Shown piece by piece: positions 1 to 10,758 of a DNA stretch of 64,000 nucleotides. The DNA comes from Tsukamurella pulmonis. GTDB taxonomy: Bacteria > Actinomycetota > Actinomycetes > Mycobacteriales > Mycobacteriaceae. The notes under the pieces are model-generated. The model had not been told where the DNA came from. It was given only the letters and a program-made list of their open reading frames with translations, and searched no databases. The first letter of the stretch is position 1. The number at the start of each line of letters is the position of its first letter. The position numbers and the translations under genes are program-made. Location of the stretch: positions 1,302,001 to 1,366,000 of the forward strand of contig NZ_FNLF01000002.1 in assembly GCF_900103175.1 (NCBI RefSeq), read 5' to 3'.

Positions 1-2
1 CG

Positions 3-1325
3 GGCCCCGTCGATGCGCAGGTCCGGCAGTGGCGCGGCTACCTGGAGGGCCGGCGCCGCCTGCGGATCGAGGAGGTCGACGAACTCGAATCCCATCTGCG
101 CGATCAGATCTCGGACCTCGAGGCCCGCGGACTCGACGGCGACGAGTCCTTCCTCGTCGCGGTCAAGCGGATGGGCGCGGCCGACGCGGTGGCCCACGAG
201 TTCGCCCGCGAGCACTCGGATCGGCTGTGGAAGCAACTGGTGCTCGGCAGCGCGGACGAGGAGACCGGCCGGCGGAGCGAACTGCCGGTGGTGCTCGCGC
301 TGGGCGCGGGCGCCGGCCTGGCCCTCCTCGCGGTGCTGCACCTGCTCGGCGACACCGCCCCGCGCTTCGTGGGCTTCGCGGTCGCGCCGTTCCTGGTGGC
401 CTACTTCGCCTGGAAGCGCACGATGCCGGTGCGCGGCGCGGCCGCCGTACTGGGCGGCTTCGCCGTCGTGGCCGCGCTGCTCGCCGCATACCGGTTCGAC
501 GCGGGTGGCGCCACCGAGATCCTGGCCGTCGCGGCGACCCCGGTGGTGCTGTGGTTCGGGGTGGGCGTCGCCTACATGGGCGGCGCCTGGCGCTCGGCGC
601 CGCGGCGCATGGACTTCGTGCGGTTCACCGGCGAGTTCGCCATCTACTTCCTGCTCATCGCGCTCGGCGGCGGCGCCATCACGGCACTGACGATCGGCGC
701 GCTGAGCACGGTCGGGCTCGATGCGGAGGTGCCGGTCACCGAGTGGGCGCTGCCGGTCTGCGTCGGCGGCGCGGTGCTGGTGGCGGCGTGGCTCGTGGAG
801 GCCAAGCAGGAGGTGATCGAGAACATCGCGCCCGTCCTGACACGGATCTTCACCCCGATTACGCTGGTCATGCTCCTCGTGGTGCTGGGTGCTTTCGCCT
901 CGCGGCCGGGTCTCGTCGGCGCCGACCGCGACCTGCTGGTGCTCATGACGGTGGTGCTCGTCCTCGTCGTCGGGCTGCTGCTGTACGCGGTGTCGGCCCG
1001 CGATCCGCGCCGACGCCCGGACGTCTTCGATCGGCTGCAGGTGGCGCTCGTGGCCGCGGCCATCGCGGTCGACCTCGTGGTGCTGGTCGCGATGATCACG
1101 CGGACCGCCGAGTTCGGCACGTCGCCGAACAAGGCCGCAGTGCTGGGCCTGAACCTCGTCCTGCTGGTGATCCTGCTCGGCGCCGCGTACCTCGGTCTCG
1201 GCTTCGTCCGGGGCCGCCGGGACTTCGCCGCGATCGAGCGCTGGCAGACCGGCACGCTGCCCGCCTACGCGGCGTGGGCCGCGATCGTGGCGCTGGCCTT
1301 CCCGCCGCTCTTCGGGTTCCGCTGA
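3..1325 (+). CDS. Permease prefix domain 1-like multi-pass membrane protein (5' truncated)
   Basis: The reading frame is open from the window edge, so the N-terminus is missing; 440 residues are visible. The first ~75 residues are soluble and charged (VRQWRGYLEGRRRLRIEEVDE, then a DELESHLRDQISDLEARGL segment and a conserved AVKRMG), which is the permease prefix domain 1 / HAAS-like type. About ten hydrophobic segments follow, spanning the rest of the protein. No transport or catalytic motif is visible. In actinomycetes such proteins are often encoded just after a PadR-type regulator; that position lies outside the window. Function is unknown; the family call is from the N-terminal pattern. 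Confidence 0.7.
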   Translation, partial: GPVDAQVRQWRGYLEGRRRLRIEEVDELESHLRDQISDLEARGLDGDESFLVAVKRMGAADAVAHEFAREHSDRLWKQLVLGSADEETGRRSELPVVLALGAGAGLALLAVLHLLGDTAPRFVGFAVAPFLVAYFAWKRTMPVRGAAAVLGGFAVVAALLAAYRFDAGGATEILAVAATPVVLWFGVGVAYMGGAWRSAPRRMDFVRFTGEFAIYFLLIALGGGAITALTIGALSTVGLDAEVPVTEWALPVCVGGAVLVAAWLVEAKQEVIENIAPVLTRIFTPITLVMLLVVLGAFASRPGLVGADRDLLVLMTVVLVLVVGLLLYAVSARDPRRRPDVFDRLQVALVAAAIAVDLVVLVAMITRTAEFGTSPNKAAVLGLNLVLLVILLGAAYLGLGFVRGRRDFAAIERWQTGTLPAYAAWAAIVALAFPPLFGFR

Positions 1326-1357
1326 GTTCCACTGACCGGTCTAGCGGACCCGCTCCC

Positions 1358-1415
1358 GACTTCACAGCGTCAGCCCACCCACCTGCGGAATCTTCTGGGC
1401 CAACGCTGTGAAGTC
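1358..1415. repeat. Long-armed inverted repeat between two genes
   Basis: Left arm GACTTCACAGCGTCAGCCCA (1358-1377) and right arm TGGGCCAACGCTGTGAAGTC (1396-1415) match at 18 of 20 positions, with an 18-nt loop. It follows the stop codon at 1325 and could terminate that transcript, but no U-run follows. It is one of several similar long-armed palindromes in this window. Confidence 0.7.
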
Positions 1416-1460
1416 ATGGAGTGGGGTTCCGACGGTGCCGCGGGCGGGAATGCTGAGGGC

Positions 1461-1901
1461 ATGACGATCCCCGTGCTCCTCGGTGCCTCCGCACTGCTCA
1501 ATGCGATCCTGGCCGGTTTCTACTTCGCGTACGCGACGGTGATCGCCGGGCAGCGCACCGCCGACGGGGGCGAGGCGATGGTCCGGATGAACGCGGCGGT
1601 CGAGCGGCCTCCGTTCATCGCGCTGTTCCTGGTCGCGCCCACGGCGGCGGCGCTCTCCTCCGTCTGGATCCTGGTGGCCGACGGTGCCCGTGCCGCCGGG
1701 ATCGTCGCGGCGATCGCCGCGGTCTGCGCCGTCGCCGCCTGTGTCTCGACGATGGCGGTGAACGTGCCGCTCAACCAGCGGCTCGCGGCGGGTGCCGTCG
1801 GCTGGCCGGAGTACGCCCGCACCTGGGGCACCTGGAACCTCGCGCGCACGTGGCTGTGCGCGCTCGCCGCCGTGGGGCTGGGCCTGGCGGCCCTGGCGTG
1901 A
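1461..1901 (+). CDS. DUF1772 (anthrone oxygenase-like) membrane protein
   Basis: 146 residues with four predicted membrane segments. The pattern fits the DUF1772 family: an N-terminal helix with FYFAYA, a central [11 protein letters not shown] stretch, then NVPLNQRLA and a W-x-x-W-N-x-x-R motif near the C-terminus ([11 protein letters not shown]). The family includes anthrone oxygenases, but most bacterial members have no known reaction. I chose ATG 1461 because the first hydrophobic helix starts there; an in-frame ATG at 1416 would add 15 unlikely residues and lies at the end of the inverted repeat. Stands alone between the membrane protein and the fumarase gene. Confidence 0.75.
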   Translation: MTIPVLLGASALLNAILAGFYFAYATVIAGQRTADGGEAMVRMNAAVERPPFIALFLVAPTAAALSSVWILVADGARAAGIVAAIAAVCAVAACVSTMAVNVPLNQRLAAGAVGWPEYARTWGTWNLARTWLCALAAVGLGLAALA

Positions 1902-1968
1902 CGGGCACCGTCGGGCGTGGTTCCCGCAGGTAGGGCAGCCTAACCCGGGCGGCGGATCCGTCGGGGAA

Positions 1969-1974
1969 TACCCT
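1969..1974 (+). promoter_or_regulatory. -10 box TACCCT, probable leaderless promoter of class I fumarase
   Basis: TACCCT ends 6 nt before GTG 1981, so transcription would begin at or next to the start codon. No Shine-Dalgarno sequence is present. This supports GTG 1981 as the start. Confidence 0.5.
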
Positions 1975-1980
1975 CGATAC

Positions 1981-3675
<1,695 letters not shown>

Positions 3676-3682
3676 CCCTCTC

Positions 3683-3741
3683 CGCTGCCGAAACCCCCGA
3701 ACGCTGCCGCTGGTCGGCGGCGTTCGGCGTTTCCGGCAGCG
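3683..3741. terminator. Complex hairpin after the class I fumarase gene
   Basis: Inner stem CCGAACGCTGCCG (3697-3709) pairs with CGGCGGCGTTCGG (3715-3727) with one G-U pair and a 5-nt loop. An outer stem CGCTGCCGAAA (3683-3693) pairs with TTTCCGGCAGCG (3730-3741) with one bulge. It lies between convergent genes, so it can end both transcripts. There is no U-run. Its core recurs at 45651-45728. Confidence 0.65.
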
Positions 3742-3805
3742 TTCTCGGCGGCGGCGGCGACGGCGGCTCGCGAGTGGGCGGCGGGGTCCGGCGCGGGTCG
3801 CCGCG

Positions 3806-4387
3806 TCAGGCGGGGCGGAGGATCGTGACGGCGAAATCGGCGCCGTCGTGCCAGGGCTTGACGTCCCAGGTGGCCAGGCGCAGATCCGTGCGCAGCCCGG
3901 CGGCCGCGGCGTACTCGTCGAACCGATCCGGCGTGAGGCCGCGGTTCGTGTGGAACCCGACGATCGCGAAGCCCTCCGGCGTGAGGTGCTTGCGGAAGTT
4001 GGCGAGCACCGTCGTCTCCGTGCCCTCGGCGACGAAGACCATCACGTTCCCGGCGCAGACGATGGCGTCGAAGGTGCCGTCCACGTCCAGCTCGGCGAGG
4101 TCCTGCACCAGCCATCGCGGGCCCGGGTGATCCTGCTCGGCCGCGGCGATGAGCGTCGGATCCACGTCGACGCCGACCACGTCGTGGCCCACTGTGTGGA
4201 GGTACCCGCCGATCCGCCCGGGGCCGCAGCCCGCGTCCAGGATCCGCGAGTTCCGGCCCACCATCGCATCGACGAGGCGACCCTCACCGGCCAGGTCGGC
4301 CCCCTCGCGCGCCATCGTCCGGAACCGCTCGACGTACCACTCGCTGTGGCCTTCCTTGGTGTCCGTGAACCAGCGCGGCGTGCTCAT
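3806..4387 (-). CDS. Class I SAM-dependent methyltransferase
   Basis: 193 residues with the Rossmann-type methyltransferase fold. Motif I is ILDAGCGPGRIGGYL (about residues 48-62), the acidic loop after strand 2 is GVDVDP, and the post-III strand is FDAIVCAGNVM. No substrate-specific domain is present, so the methyl acceptor is unknown. The start is ATG 4387, 7 nt after a TAACTT -10 box; a longer frame would add arginine-rich residues that overlap the upstream inverted repeat. Convergent with the fumarase gene. Confidence 0.85.
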   Translation of the reverse strand: MSTPRWFTDTKEGHSEWYVERFRTMAREGADLAGEGRLVDAMVGRNSRILDAGCGPGRIGGYLHTVGHDVVGVDVDPTLIAAAEQDHPGPRWLVQDLAELDVDGTFDAIVCAGNVMVFVAEGTETTVLANFRKHLTPEGFAIVGFHTNRGLTPDRFDEYAAAAGLRTDLRLATWDVKPWHDGADFAVTILRPA

Positions 4388-4394
4388 GGTGTCC

Positions 4395-4400
4395 AAGTTA
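4395..4400 (-). promoter_or_regulatory. -10 box TAACTT, probable leaderless promoter of the methyltransferase
   Basis: On the minus strand TAACTT is followed by 7 nt and then ATG 4387. No Shine-Dalgarno sequence is present. Confidence 0.4.
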
Positions 4401-4410
4401 CCCGCCCGCC

Positions 4411-4467
4411 GTTTCCTGCGGTTCCGGTGATGCCGACCTGCGATCCACACTCCGAAACCGCAGGAAA
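4411..4467. repeat. Long-armed inverted repeat
   Basis: GTTTCCTGCGGTTCCGG (4411-4427) and CCGAAACCGCAGGAAAC (4451-4467) match at 16 of 17 positions with a 23-nt loop. It sits in the divergent region between the methyltransferase and the lipoprotein, next to a probable gene remnant. Confidence 0.7.
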
Positions 4468-4671
4468 CTCGGGCGCACGGCCGCGGGTGCTGCGGGGCAG
4501 CGCTGGTATGCGCACCGTGGCGCGGGCACCGCGGCCGCGCTCAGTGCCGTGTACCTGGGCGGATTCGGTGCGTCGCACCCGCTGGCGAAGAAGATCGGAG
4601 CCTGGCCGTCGGTGCTCGGCGTCGCCGCCGTGGCGGCGGGCGCGTCGTACCTGCTCAGCGATCGTCGCTGA
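4468..4671 (+). pseudogene. Probable 3' remnant of a membrane protein gene
   Basis: The 324-nt stretch 4388-4711 has no intact gene. From about 4468 to the TGA at 4669-4671 one frame reads like the end of a real protein: basic residues, QRWYAHRGAGTAAALSAVYL, GASHPLAKKIGAWPSVLG, a hydrophobic alanine-rich helix and a basic tail. Third codon positions are strongly G/C. No ATG or GTG start exists in this frame downstream of the inverted repeat at 4411-4467. I infer a gene that lost its 5' part. It could also be a chance open frame. Confidence 0.35.
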
Positions 4672-4699
4672 GCGCGGCCCCGGCCGAGCGTCCAGGGGC

Positions 4700-4705
4700 T
4701 ACGCT
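4700..4705 (+). promoter_or_regulatory. -10 box TACGCT, probable leaderless promoter
   Basis: TACGCT ends 6 nt before GTG 4712 and supports that start for the lipoprotein. Confidence 0.45.
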
Positions 4706-4711
4706 TCCCCG

Positions 4712-5293
4712 GTGAGATGGAGAACAAGTTTCACGGCAATTCTCGGTGCGGCAGCCCTGGTGACGACCGGCTGCGGGGCCCAGGAGGCACCGTCGGACGA
4801 GGAACGCCAGGGTACGCACAGCGGGCAGGCACGGCTCAGTACCCCGGCCTTCACGGCCGAGCGCGCCAGCGACGGCCCCACCGGAACGCCGCTCTACGCG
4901 CGCCTGGCCGCTTCCAGCGCCGTCGGCGACACCGGGCAGGCCCTCACAGCGACGATCGCGGGCACCACTTACCGCAGCGCGACGGGGATCTGGATCGGCT
5001 GCGAGGGCACCGCCGCGACCGCCGTCTACCGCCTCGGCGGAGAGTTCGCCGCGCTCACCGGCGTGCTCGGGCTGCAGCCCCACACCCCGGAGCGGCTGCG
5101 CGTGCGGGTGTCGTTCATCGTCGACGGTGAGACGAGGCTGGCCACCACGCTCGCGCGCGACGAGCAGCCCCGGACCGTCTCGATCCCGCTCGACGGGGCC
5201 CGGGCGGTCACCGTCAGCGCCCTCGCGATCGCCGGCGAGTGCGCGCCCGCTCCGGCGCCCTACGGCGCGATCGGCGCGGCCTCCCTCGTCTGA
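4712..5293 (+). CDS. Secreted lipoprotein with an NPCBM-like region
   Basis: 193 residues. The N-terminus MRWRTSFTAILGAAALVTTGC is a lipoprotein signal with lipobox ending at Cys21. The mature part is acidic (QEAPSDEERQ), followed by a beta-rich domain with IAGTTYRSATGIWIGCEG, TAVYRLGGEFAALTGVLGL and VSIPLDGARAVTVSALAI. That order resembles NPCBM/NEW2-type carbohydrate-binding modules, but I am not sure of the assignment. It is likely anchored on the outer face of the membrane. The start is GTG, supported by the leaderless -10 box and the signal peptide. Convergent with fumC. Confidence 0.7.
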   Translation: MRWRTSFTAILGAAALVTTGCGAQEAPSDEERQGTHSGQARLSTPAFTAERASDGPTGTPLYARLAASSAVGDTGQALTATIAGTTYRSATGIWIGCEGTAATAVYRLGGEFAALTGVLGLQPHTPERLRVRVSFIVDGETRLATTLARDEQPRTVSIPLDGARAVTVSALAIAGECAPAPAPYGAIGAASLV

Positions 5294-5298
5294 GCGGC

Positions 5299-5316
5299 CG
5301 CGGCCGATCGGCCGCG
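5299..5316. terminator. Perfect 18-bp palindrome between convergent genes
   Basis: CGCGGCCGATCGGCCGCG lies just past the lipoprotein stop codon (5291-5293) and before the fumC stop codon. It is likely a bidirectional transcription end or a protein site; there is no U-run. Confidence 0.4.
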
Positions 5317-5353
5317 ATCACCGATCCCGGTCGAAATCACCGATCGCGGTCGA
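5316..5353. repeat. Tandem 19-bp repeat spanning the fumC stop codon
   Basis: GATCACCGATCCCGGTCGA (5316-5334) is followed at once by AATCACCGATCGCGGTCGA (5335-5353), 17 of 19 identical. The second copy encodes the last residues and stop codon of fumC, so the stop region is duplicated downstream of the gene. Confidence 0.7.
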
Positions 5354-6755
5354 CGTTCGCCATCGCCAGCACGTCCAGCCGGCGATCGAGCTCCTCCAGC
5401 GTCAGCTTCTCGCCGATCAGGCCGCGGTCGATCACGGTCTGCCGGATGGTCTTTCCCTCGCGCAGCGCCTGCTTGGCGACGGCTGCGGCCTCCTCGTAGC
5501 CGATCAGCGAGTTGAGCGGCGTCACGATCGACGGCGACGATTCGGCGAGCGTCTGCAGCCGGTCCTCGTGGGCCAGCAGGCCCCGGATGCAGCGGTCCGC
5601 GAACAGCCGGGAGACGTTGGAGAGCAGCATGATCGACTCCAGCACGTTGCGCGCCATCATCGGGATGTAGACGTTGAGCTCGAAGGCGCCGTTGCCGCCG
5701 CCCCAGGTGACCGCGGCGTCGTTGCCGATGACCTGCGCGGCCACCTGCGTGACCGCTTCGGGGAGAACGGGATTGACCTTGCCGGGCATGATGGAGCTGC
5801 CGGGCTGCAGGTCGGGGAGCGCGATCTCGCCGAGGCCGGTGAGCGGGCCCGATCCCATCCAGCGCACGTCGTTCGCGATCTTGGTCAGCGACACGGCGAT
5901 CGTCCGCAGCGCGCCCGACAGCTCGACGAGACCGTCGCGCGCGGCCTGCGCCTCGAAGTTGTCCTTTGCCAGCCGGATGTCCTCGACGCCCGTCAGGCGC
6001 ACCAGCTCGGCCACGACGAGCGAGCCGAACCGCTCGGGCGCGTTGAGGCCGGTGCCCACGGCGGTGCCGCCGATGGGGACCTCGCCGACGCGGGGGAGCG
6101 TGGCCCGCACCCGCTCGACGCCCGCCTCGACCTGCCGGGCGTAGCCGCCGAACTCCTGGCCCAGCGTCACGGGCACGGCGTCCATCAAATGGGTGCGGCC
6201 CGACTTGACCGTCGAGCGCCACTGCGCGGACTTCTCGGCGAGCGCCTGCTGCAGGTGCTCGAGCGCGGGGATCAGCGTCGTCACGGCGGCCTCGGTCGCC
6301 GCGACGTGCGTCGCCGTCGGGAAGGTGTCGTTGGACGACTGCGACATGTTCACGTCGTCGTTCGGGTGCACCTGCACGCCGGCGCGGTCGGCGAGCGAGG
6401 CGATCACCTCGTTGGCGTTCATGTTCGAGCTGGTGCCGGAGCCGGTCTGGAAGACGTCGATCGGGAACTGATCGTCGTGCCGGCCGTCGGCGATCTCCTG
6501 CGCGGCGGCGATGATCGCGGCGGCCTTCTCCGGTGCCAGCAGGCCCAGGTCCTGGTTCACCTGCGCGGCGGCGGCCTTCAGCAGGCCCATGGCGCGGATC
6601 TGCGCGCGCTCGAGCGGGCGGAAACTGATCGGGAAGTTCTCCACGGCGCGCTGCGTCTGCGCGCGCCACAGCGCGGTCACCGGCACCCGGACCTCGCCCA
6701 TGGTGTCGTGCTCGATGCGGTACTCGGTCTCCGGGGTATCAGCGTTCTTAGCCAT
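5337..6755 (-). CDS. fumC: Class II fumarate hydratase
   Basis: 472 residues, standard length for the homotetrameric, iron-independent fumarase. It interconverts fumarate and malate. Motifs: [14 protein letters not shown] and [16 protein letters not shown] near the N-terminal third, [17 protein letters not shown], and the superfamily signature [11 protein letters not shown] at about residues 317-327 in the catalytic loop. The start is ATG 6755, with a TACGTT box 8 nt upstream. It opens the block matching M. tuberculosis Rv1098c-Rv1112, with glpX next on the same strand. A class I fumarase lies nearby at 1981-3675. Confidence 0.97.
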   Translation of the reverse strand: MAKNADTPETEYRIEHDTMGEVRVPVTALWRAQTQRAVENFPISFRPLERAQIRAMGLLKAAAAQVNQDLGLLAPEKAAAIIAAAQEIADGRHDDQFPIDVFQTGSGTSSNMNANEVIASLADRAGVQVHPNDDVNMSQSSNDTFPTATHVAATEAAVTTLIPALEHLQQALAEKSAQWRSTVKSGRTHLMDAVPVTLGQEFGGYARQVEAGVERVRATLPRVGEVPIGGTAVGTGLNAPERFGSLVVAELVRLTGVEDIRLAKDNFEAQAARDGLVELSGALRTIAVSLTKIANDVRWMGSGPLTGLGEIALPDLQPGSSIMPGKVNPVLPEAVTQVAAQVIGNDAAVTWGGGNGAFELNVYIPMMARNVLESIMLLSNVSRLFADRCIRGLLAHEDRLQTLAESSPSIVTPLNSLIGYEEAAAVAKQALREGKTIRQTVIDRGLIGEKLTLEELDRRLDVLAMANVDRDR

Positions 6756-6763
6756 ACCTTAGA

Positions 6764-6769
6764 AACGTA
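6764..6769 (-). promoter_or_regulatory. -10 box TACGTT, probable near-leaderless promoter of fumC
   Basis: Minus-strand TACGTT is followed by 8 nt and then ATG 6755. This would give fumC its own promoter, separate from glpX. Confidence 0.35.
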
Positions 6770-6824
6770 CTCGGGCCCCGGGAAACTTCCCAGGGCCCGG
6801 CCGCGAACGAGGAGAAGATCACTC

Positions 6825-7832
6825 TCAGTCGAAGATCTGCGCGTAGGTCTTCAGCTTGGTCAGGCGGTGCGTCGCGTCGACGGTGCGGACCGTACCGGAC
6901 TTGCTGCGCATCACGATCGACTGCGTGGTGGCACCGTCGGCGCGGTACTTCACTCCGCGCAGCAGGTCACCGTCGGTCACGCCGGTGGCGGCGAAGTAGA
7001 CGTGCTCGCCCCGCACCAGATCGGTGGTGCCGAGGACCTCGTTCGGGTCGATGCCCAGGTCCGCGAGGCGGTGCTTCTCCTCGTCGGACGACGGGGCCAG
7101 GGTGCCCTGCAGCTCGCCGCCCATGCAGCGCAGCGCGGCCGCGGCGATGATGCCCTCGGGGGTGCCGCCGATCCCGACGAGGATGTCGGTCTTGGCCTCG
7201 GGGCGGGCGGCGGCGATCGCGCCGGCCACGTCACCGTCGGAGATGAGGCGCACGATGGCGCCGGTCGCGCGGATGTCGGCGATGAGCTGCTCGTGCCGGG
7301 GGCGGTCGAGCACCGTCAGCGTGACGTCGGTGACCTTGATGCCCTTGGCCTTGGCGACCTTGGCGATGTTGTCGGCGATCGGCGCCTGGATGTCGATGAC
7401 GCCGGCGGCCTCGGGGCCCACGGCGATCTTGTTCATGTAGAACACGGCCGAGGGGTCGTACATGGCGCCGCGCTCGGCGACCGCGAGCACCGCGATCGAA
7501 CCGGGCATGCCCTTGGCCATGAGGGTGGTGCCGTCGACGGGGTCCACGGCGACGTCGGTCGACGGGCCGAAGCCGTTGCCCACCTCTTCGCCGTTGTAGA
7601 GCATGGGCGCCTCGTCCTTCTCGCCCTCGCCGATCACGACCACGCCGCTCATCGACACCGTCGAGACCAGCTGGCGCATCGCGTCCACGGCGGCGCCGTC
7701 GCCGGACTCCTTCTGGCCGCGTCCCACCCAGCGGCCCGCGGCGAGCGCGCCGGCCTCGGTCACGCGAACCAGCTCCATCGCCAGGTTCCGGTCCGGCGCG
7801 ATGGGGTTCTTCTCGGCGTGGGTGTCGGACAT
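6825..7832 (-). CDS. glpX: Class II fructose-1,6-bisphosphatase
   Basis: 335 residues. It hydrolyses fructose 1,6-bisphosphate in gluconeogenesis; in mycobacteria GlpX is the main FBPase. Metal and phosphate motifs are visible: [37 protein letters not shown], the YMNK loop and [18 protein letters not shown]. The start is ATG 7832, preceded by a strong GGAGGAA ribosome binding site. Between fumC and a divergent DUF4245 gene, as in M. tuberculosis. Confidence 0.96.
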   Translation of the reverse strand: MSDTHAEKNPIAPDRNLAMELVRVTEAGALAAGRWVGRGQKESGDGAAVDAMRQLVSTVSMSGVVVIGEGEKDEAPMLYNGEEVGNGFGPSTDVAVDPVDGTTLMAKGMPGSIAVLAVAERGAMYDPSAVFYMNKIAVGPEAAGVIDIQAPIADNIAKVAKAKGIKVTDVTLTVLDRPRHEQLIADIRATGAIVRLISDGDVAGAIAAARPEAKTDILVGIGGTPEGIIAAAALRCMGGELQGTLAPSSDEEKHRLADLGIDPNEVLGTTDLVRGEHVYFAATGVTDGDLLRGVKYRADGATTQSIVMRSKSGTVRTVDATHRLTKLKTYAQIFD

Positions 7833-7964
7833 GGATTCCTCCGGATCTCGATGCGCGCGGGAGAGCGCGGCGGGCCTCACCCCGGGGATTCTTCCATGTC
7901 CGTACCGGCCCGGCTCGGATGCCCGCCTCCCACGCCCGGCGGCGCGCCCGGGATACTGGACGTC

Positions 7965-8573
7965 GTGGCTGAGAAACCCCGCATCCTGCAGAACCGTCGC
8001 GACATGGTGCTCACGATGGTTCCGCTGATCGCCCTGTGCCTGATCGTGCTGTTCGCGTCGGGCAACTTCAAGCTCGGCTTCGGCGCCGATCCCAAGGACG
8101 AGACCGTCGACCCGATCAACCCCAAGGGCGTCTACCAGGTCTCGGCGGACACGCTCGGTTTCCCGGTCCGGATGCCGGGCGGGGCGGGCGTGGTCGACGG
8201 GGTGCCCGAGAGCTGGAAGGCCACGGCGACCCGCGACGACGACGTGGTCGGCGGCACGGTCTTCTCCGTCAATTACGTGACGCCCGAGAAGAATTCGCTG
8301 CAGCTCTCCCAGTCGGGGGCCCCGGTCGACGTGGTGCTCGAGTCGGTCTACGGCGCGAAGGCCGAGCCCTCGGGGACGGTCCCCGTCGAGGGGACGACCT
8401 GGCAGGTCTACGGACCCAACGACAAGAACCGCAGCGCCTGGGTCCTCCAGGTCGACGGTGCCGTCCTCGTCGTCTTCGGCGGCGGCACGGTGCCGCGGTT
8501 CACCGAGCTGGCCGCAGCCGTGCAGTCGCAGCAGCCGCTGCCGCGGTCCTCGGCGCCCGCCCCGGGCAAGTAG
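7965..8573 (+). CDS. DUF4245 membrane-anchored protein
   Basis: 202 residues: a short cytoplasmic N-terminus ([14 protein letters not shown]), one membrane helix ([18 protein letters not shown]), then an extracytoplasmic domain. Features include [36 protein letters not shown], and [20 protein letters not shown] followed by a C-terminal proline/serine tail. This is the DUF4245 family, which in Mycobacteriales is divergent from glpX (Rv1100 position). Function is unknown. The GTG start is 7 nt after a GATACT -10-like box, so it may be leaderless. Confidence 0.85.
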   Translation: MAEKPRILQNRRDMVLTMVPLIALCLIVLFASGNFKLGFGADPKDETVDPINPKGVYQVSADTLGFPVRMPGGAGVVDGVPESWKATATRDDDVVGGTVFSVNYVTPEKNSLQLSQSGAPVDVVLESVYGAKAEPSGTVPVEGTTWQVYGPNDKNRSAWVLQVDGAVLVVFGGGTVPRFTELAAAVQSQQPLPRSSAPAPGK

Positions 8574-8583
8574 CCCCCGGGGC

Positions 8584-8793
8584 TCACTCCTCGGCGGCGA
8601 TCGCCTTCTCGATGCGCTCGCGGGCGCCCGCGAGATGTTCCTCACAGCGCTTGGCGAGCGCCTCGCCGCGCTCCCACAGGTTCAGCGACTCGTCCAGGTC
8701 GATGCCGCCCTGCTCGAGCAGCTTCACCACCACGGCGAGTTCGTCGCGGGCCTGCTCGTAACCGAGCTCGGCCACCGGTGTCTCGTCGCTCAT
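8584..8793 (-). CDS. xseB: Exodeoxyribonuclease VII small subunit
   Basis: 69 residues, normal for XseB. It binds the large subunit to form ExoVII, which degrades single-stranded DNA to acid-soluble oligonucleotides. Typical sequence: [20 protein letters not shown], then [22 protein letters not shown]. Its ATG overlaps the xseA stop codon (ATGA, 8790-8793), so translation is probably coupled. Confidence 0.96.
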   Translation of the reverse strand: MSDETPVAELGYEQARDELAVVVKLLEQGGIDLDESLNLWERGEALAKRCEEHLAGARERIEKAIAAEE

Positions 8794-10079
8794 CGCTGCA
8801 CTTCCTCGGTTCGTACGGAGATCTTCTTCACGCCCATCACGGCGGCGTTCGCGGCGCCGTCGGGCACGCGGACCCGCAGCTGCGAGCCGGGCGCCAGGTC
8901 GTCGATGCTGCGGACCACGGGGTTCTCGCCGTCGGGCGTGACCTTCTGCACCACGGCGTAGCCACGGGCCATGGTCGCGGCCGGGCCGAGCGAGGTCAAT
9001 CGCGCGGCCAGGTGCCGCACCCCGTCGGATTCGCGTTCGACGGTGCGCCGCACGTCCCGCCGGACCTCGCGCAGCAGCCGCTCCACCTGCTCGGCCCGGT
9101 CGTCGACCAGACGCATCGGGTGGGCGAAGACGGGGCGCGAGCGCAGCGATTCGAGGGTGTGCGCCTCGCGGTCGACCCAGCCGCGCAGCGCGCCGGCCGC
9201 CCGGCGGCGCAGCTCGGCGATGCGATCGAGCTCTGCCACCACGTCGGGCACGACGCGCTTGGCGGCGTCGGTGGGCGTCGCGGCGCGCACGTCGGCGGCG
9301 AAGTCGCAGAGCGGGTTGTCCGGCTCGTGCCCGATGGCGGAGACGATCGGGGTGCGGGCGGCGTGCACGGCACGGCAGAGGGTCTCGTCGGAGAAGGGGA
9401 GCAGGTCCTCCACGCTGCCGCCGCCGCGGGCCAGGATGATCACGTCGACCTCGGGGTCGGCGTCCAGCGCGCGCAGCGCCGCCACCACCTGGGGCACGGC
9501 CGTCGGACCCTGCACGGTGGCGTACTCGGCGCGGATCCGCACGCCCGGCCAGCGGCCCTCCGCGATCGAGCGCACGTCGCGCTCGGCGGCGCTGGCCCGC
9601 GCCGTCACCAGTCCGACGGTGCGCGGTAGGAACGGCAGCGGACGCTTGAGCCGCTCGTCGAACAGGCCCTCGGCGTGCAGCAGTTGACGCAGTCGCTCGA
9701 TGCGGGCGAGCAGCTCGCCGACGCCGACGGCCCGGATCTCGGTGATCCGCAGCGAGAGGCTGCCGCGACCGGCCCAGTAGGTGAACTTGCCGCGCACGAT
9801 CACCTGGGTGCCCTCGTTGAGCGGCACCTCGGAGCGGTCGAGCACCGCCGGCAGGCAGGTCACCTGGACGGAGACGTTCGCCGACGGATCGCGGAGGGTG
9901 AGGAACGCGGTGCCGCCGCCGCGGCGGTTGAGCTGGGTGATCTGGCCCTCGACCCACACCTCGCCGAGCCGATCGATCCACTGCGCGATCTTCATCGAGA
10001 CCACGCGCACGGGCCACGGGTGCTCCGCAGTCGACGGTCCGCCCGATGCCGCGCCGCTGGTCGTCGCGGGTCCGGTCAC
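8790..10079 (-). CDS. xseA: Exodeoxyribonuclease VII large subunit
   Basis: 429 residues. The N-terminal OB-fold domain ([30 protein letters not shown]) binds DNA; the catalytic domain has the family signature [15 protein letters not shown], then [15 protein letters not shown] and [20 protein letters not shown] with the expected acidic residues; a coiled-coil region follows. GTG 10079 is chosen because it precedes the HPWPVR motif by the usual distance and overlaps the previous stop codon (GTGA). Middle gene of a three-gene overlapping operon with the Rv1109c-like gene and xseB. Confidence 0.95.
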   Translation of the reverse strand: MTGPATTSGAASGGPSTAEHPWPVRVVSMKIAQWIDRLGEVWVEGQITQLNRRGGGTAFLTLRDPSANVSVQVTCLPAVLDRSEVPLNEGTQVIVRGKFTYWAGRGSLSLRITEIRAVGVGELLARIERLRQLLHAEGLFDERLKRPLPFLPRTVGLVTARASAAERDVRSIAEGRWPGVRIRAEYATVQGPTAVPQVVAALRALDADPEVDVIILARGGGSVEDLLPFSDETLCRAVHAARTPIVSAIGHEPDNPLCDFAADVRAATPTDAAKRVVPDVVAELDRIAELRRRAAGALRGWVDREAHTLESLRSRPVFAHPMRLVDDRAEQVERLLREVRRDVRRTVERESDGVRHLAARLTSLGPAATMARGYAVVQKVTPDGENPVVRSIDDLAPGSQLRVRVPDGAANAAVMGVKKISVRTEEVQR

Positions 10080-10699
10080 CGGGTGATGCGGTTCTCGAGC
10101 ATCGTGAGGAACGGGGGCCGCGCCTTGTGGCCGCGCTCGTACTCGACGAGCGACTCCACCTCGGGGGTGGTCAGCCCGGGCAGCCGGCCGCGCAGCTGGG
10201 CCAGGGTGAGCTCGGGGTAGTCGATGCGCTGCGCGGCGGCGGGCAGGTCGTCGGCCGTCGCGGCGGGCGCTGCGGCATCCGCCGGCGCCGCCGCGGGGGT
10301 GCTGTACAGCGCGTACCGGCCGGCGCCCGACGGTGCCTGTTCCCCGGCGGTGGCCTCGGCGGCGGGCGCGGTCTCCGGCTCCGGCGCCGTCGCGGGCCGG
10401 ACGTCGCCGAAGGCGGTGCGGGCGGGCGCGGGCAGGTCGACGTCGACGTCCTCGTCGTCGTCGAAGGTCGCCCACGCGGCCTGCGCCTCCTGCTTCGCCG
10501 GGAAGACGGACTCGATCGCGCGATCGCCGCGCACGGCGAGATCGGCGAGGTCCTGCTGCACGTGGATGAACGCCTGCGCGGACTTGCTGCCCAGCGTGAG
10601 CGGGGCGTTCACGGCGCCCCCGACGATCTCCTGGCCCTTCTCGGCGGCGAGGGCGACGGCCCCGACGGCGACGCGGACCACGAACGGTAAACGGCTCAT
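10076..10699 (-). CDS. Rv1109c-like (lipid droplet-associated) protein
   Basis: 207 residues. The N-terminal ~70 residues are a conserved amphipathic region ([20 protein letters not shown], then [20 protein letters not shown] and [16 protein letters not shown]). A long alanine/proline-rich linker follows, and the C-terminus is a helical motif [21 protein letters not shown] then [18 protein letters not shown]. Position and ends match M. tuberculosis Rv1109c; homologues are annotated as lipid droplet-associated, from recollection. ATG 10699 is chosen because the conserved SRxPFVxR start follows. Its TGA overlaps the xseA GTG. Confidence 0.7.
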   Translation of the reverse strand: MSRLPFVVRVAVGAVALAAEKGQEIVGGAVNAPLTLGSKSAQAFIHVQQDLADLAVRGDRAIESVFPAKQEAQAAWATFDDDEDVDVDLPAPARTAFGDVRPATAPEPETAPAAEATAGEQAPSGAGRYALYSTPAAAPADAAAPAATADDLPAAAQRIDYPELTLAQLRGRLPGLTTPEVESLVEYERGHKARPPFLTMLENRITR

Positions 10700-10746
10700 G
10701 TGTCCAGGGTGCCTCATCGCGCCCACAGGCACACCGCCAGGTGCCG

Positions 10747-10752
10747 TAGCCT
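10747..10752 (+). promoter_or_regulatory. -10 box TAGCCT, probable leaderless promoter of ispH
   Basis: TAGCCT ends 6 nt before ATG 10759. The intervening GGAGGC could also act as a very close ribosome binding site. Confidence 0.4.
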
Positions 10753-10758
10753 GGAGGC

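Noticed and set aside
5127-8573. Very long open frame (about 1150 codons) on the plus strand
   Set aside because: It runs antisense to fumC and glpX. Only its last 202 codons (DUF4245) look real; the rest is a high-GC shadow frame.
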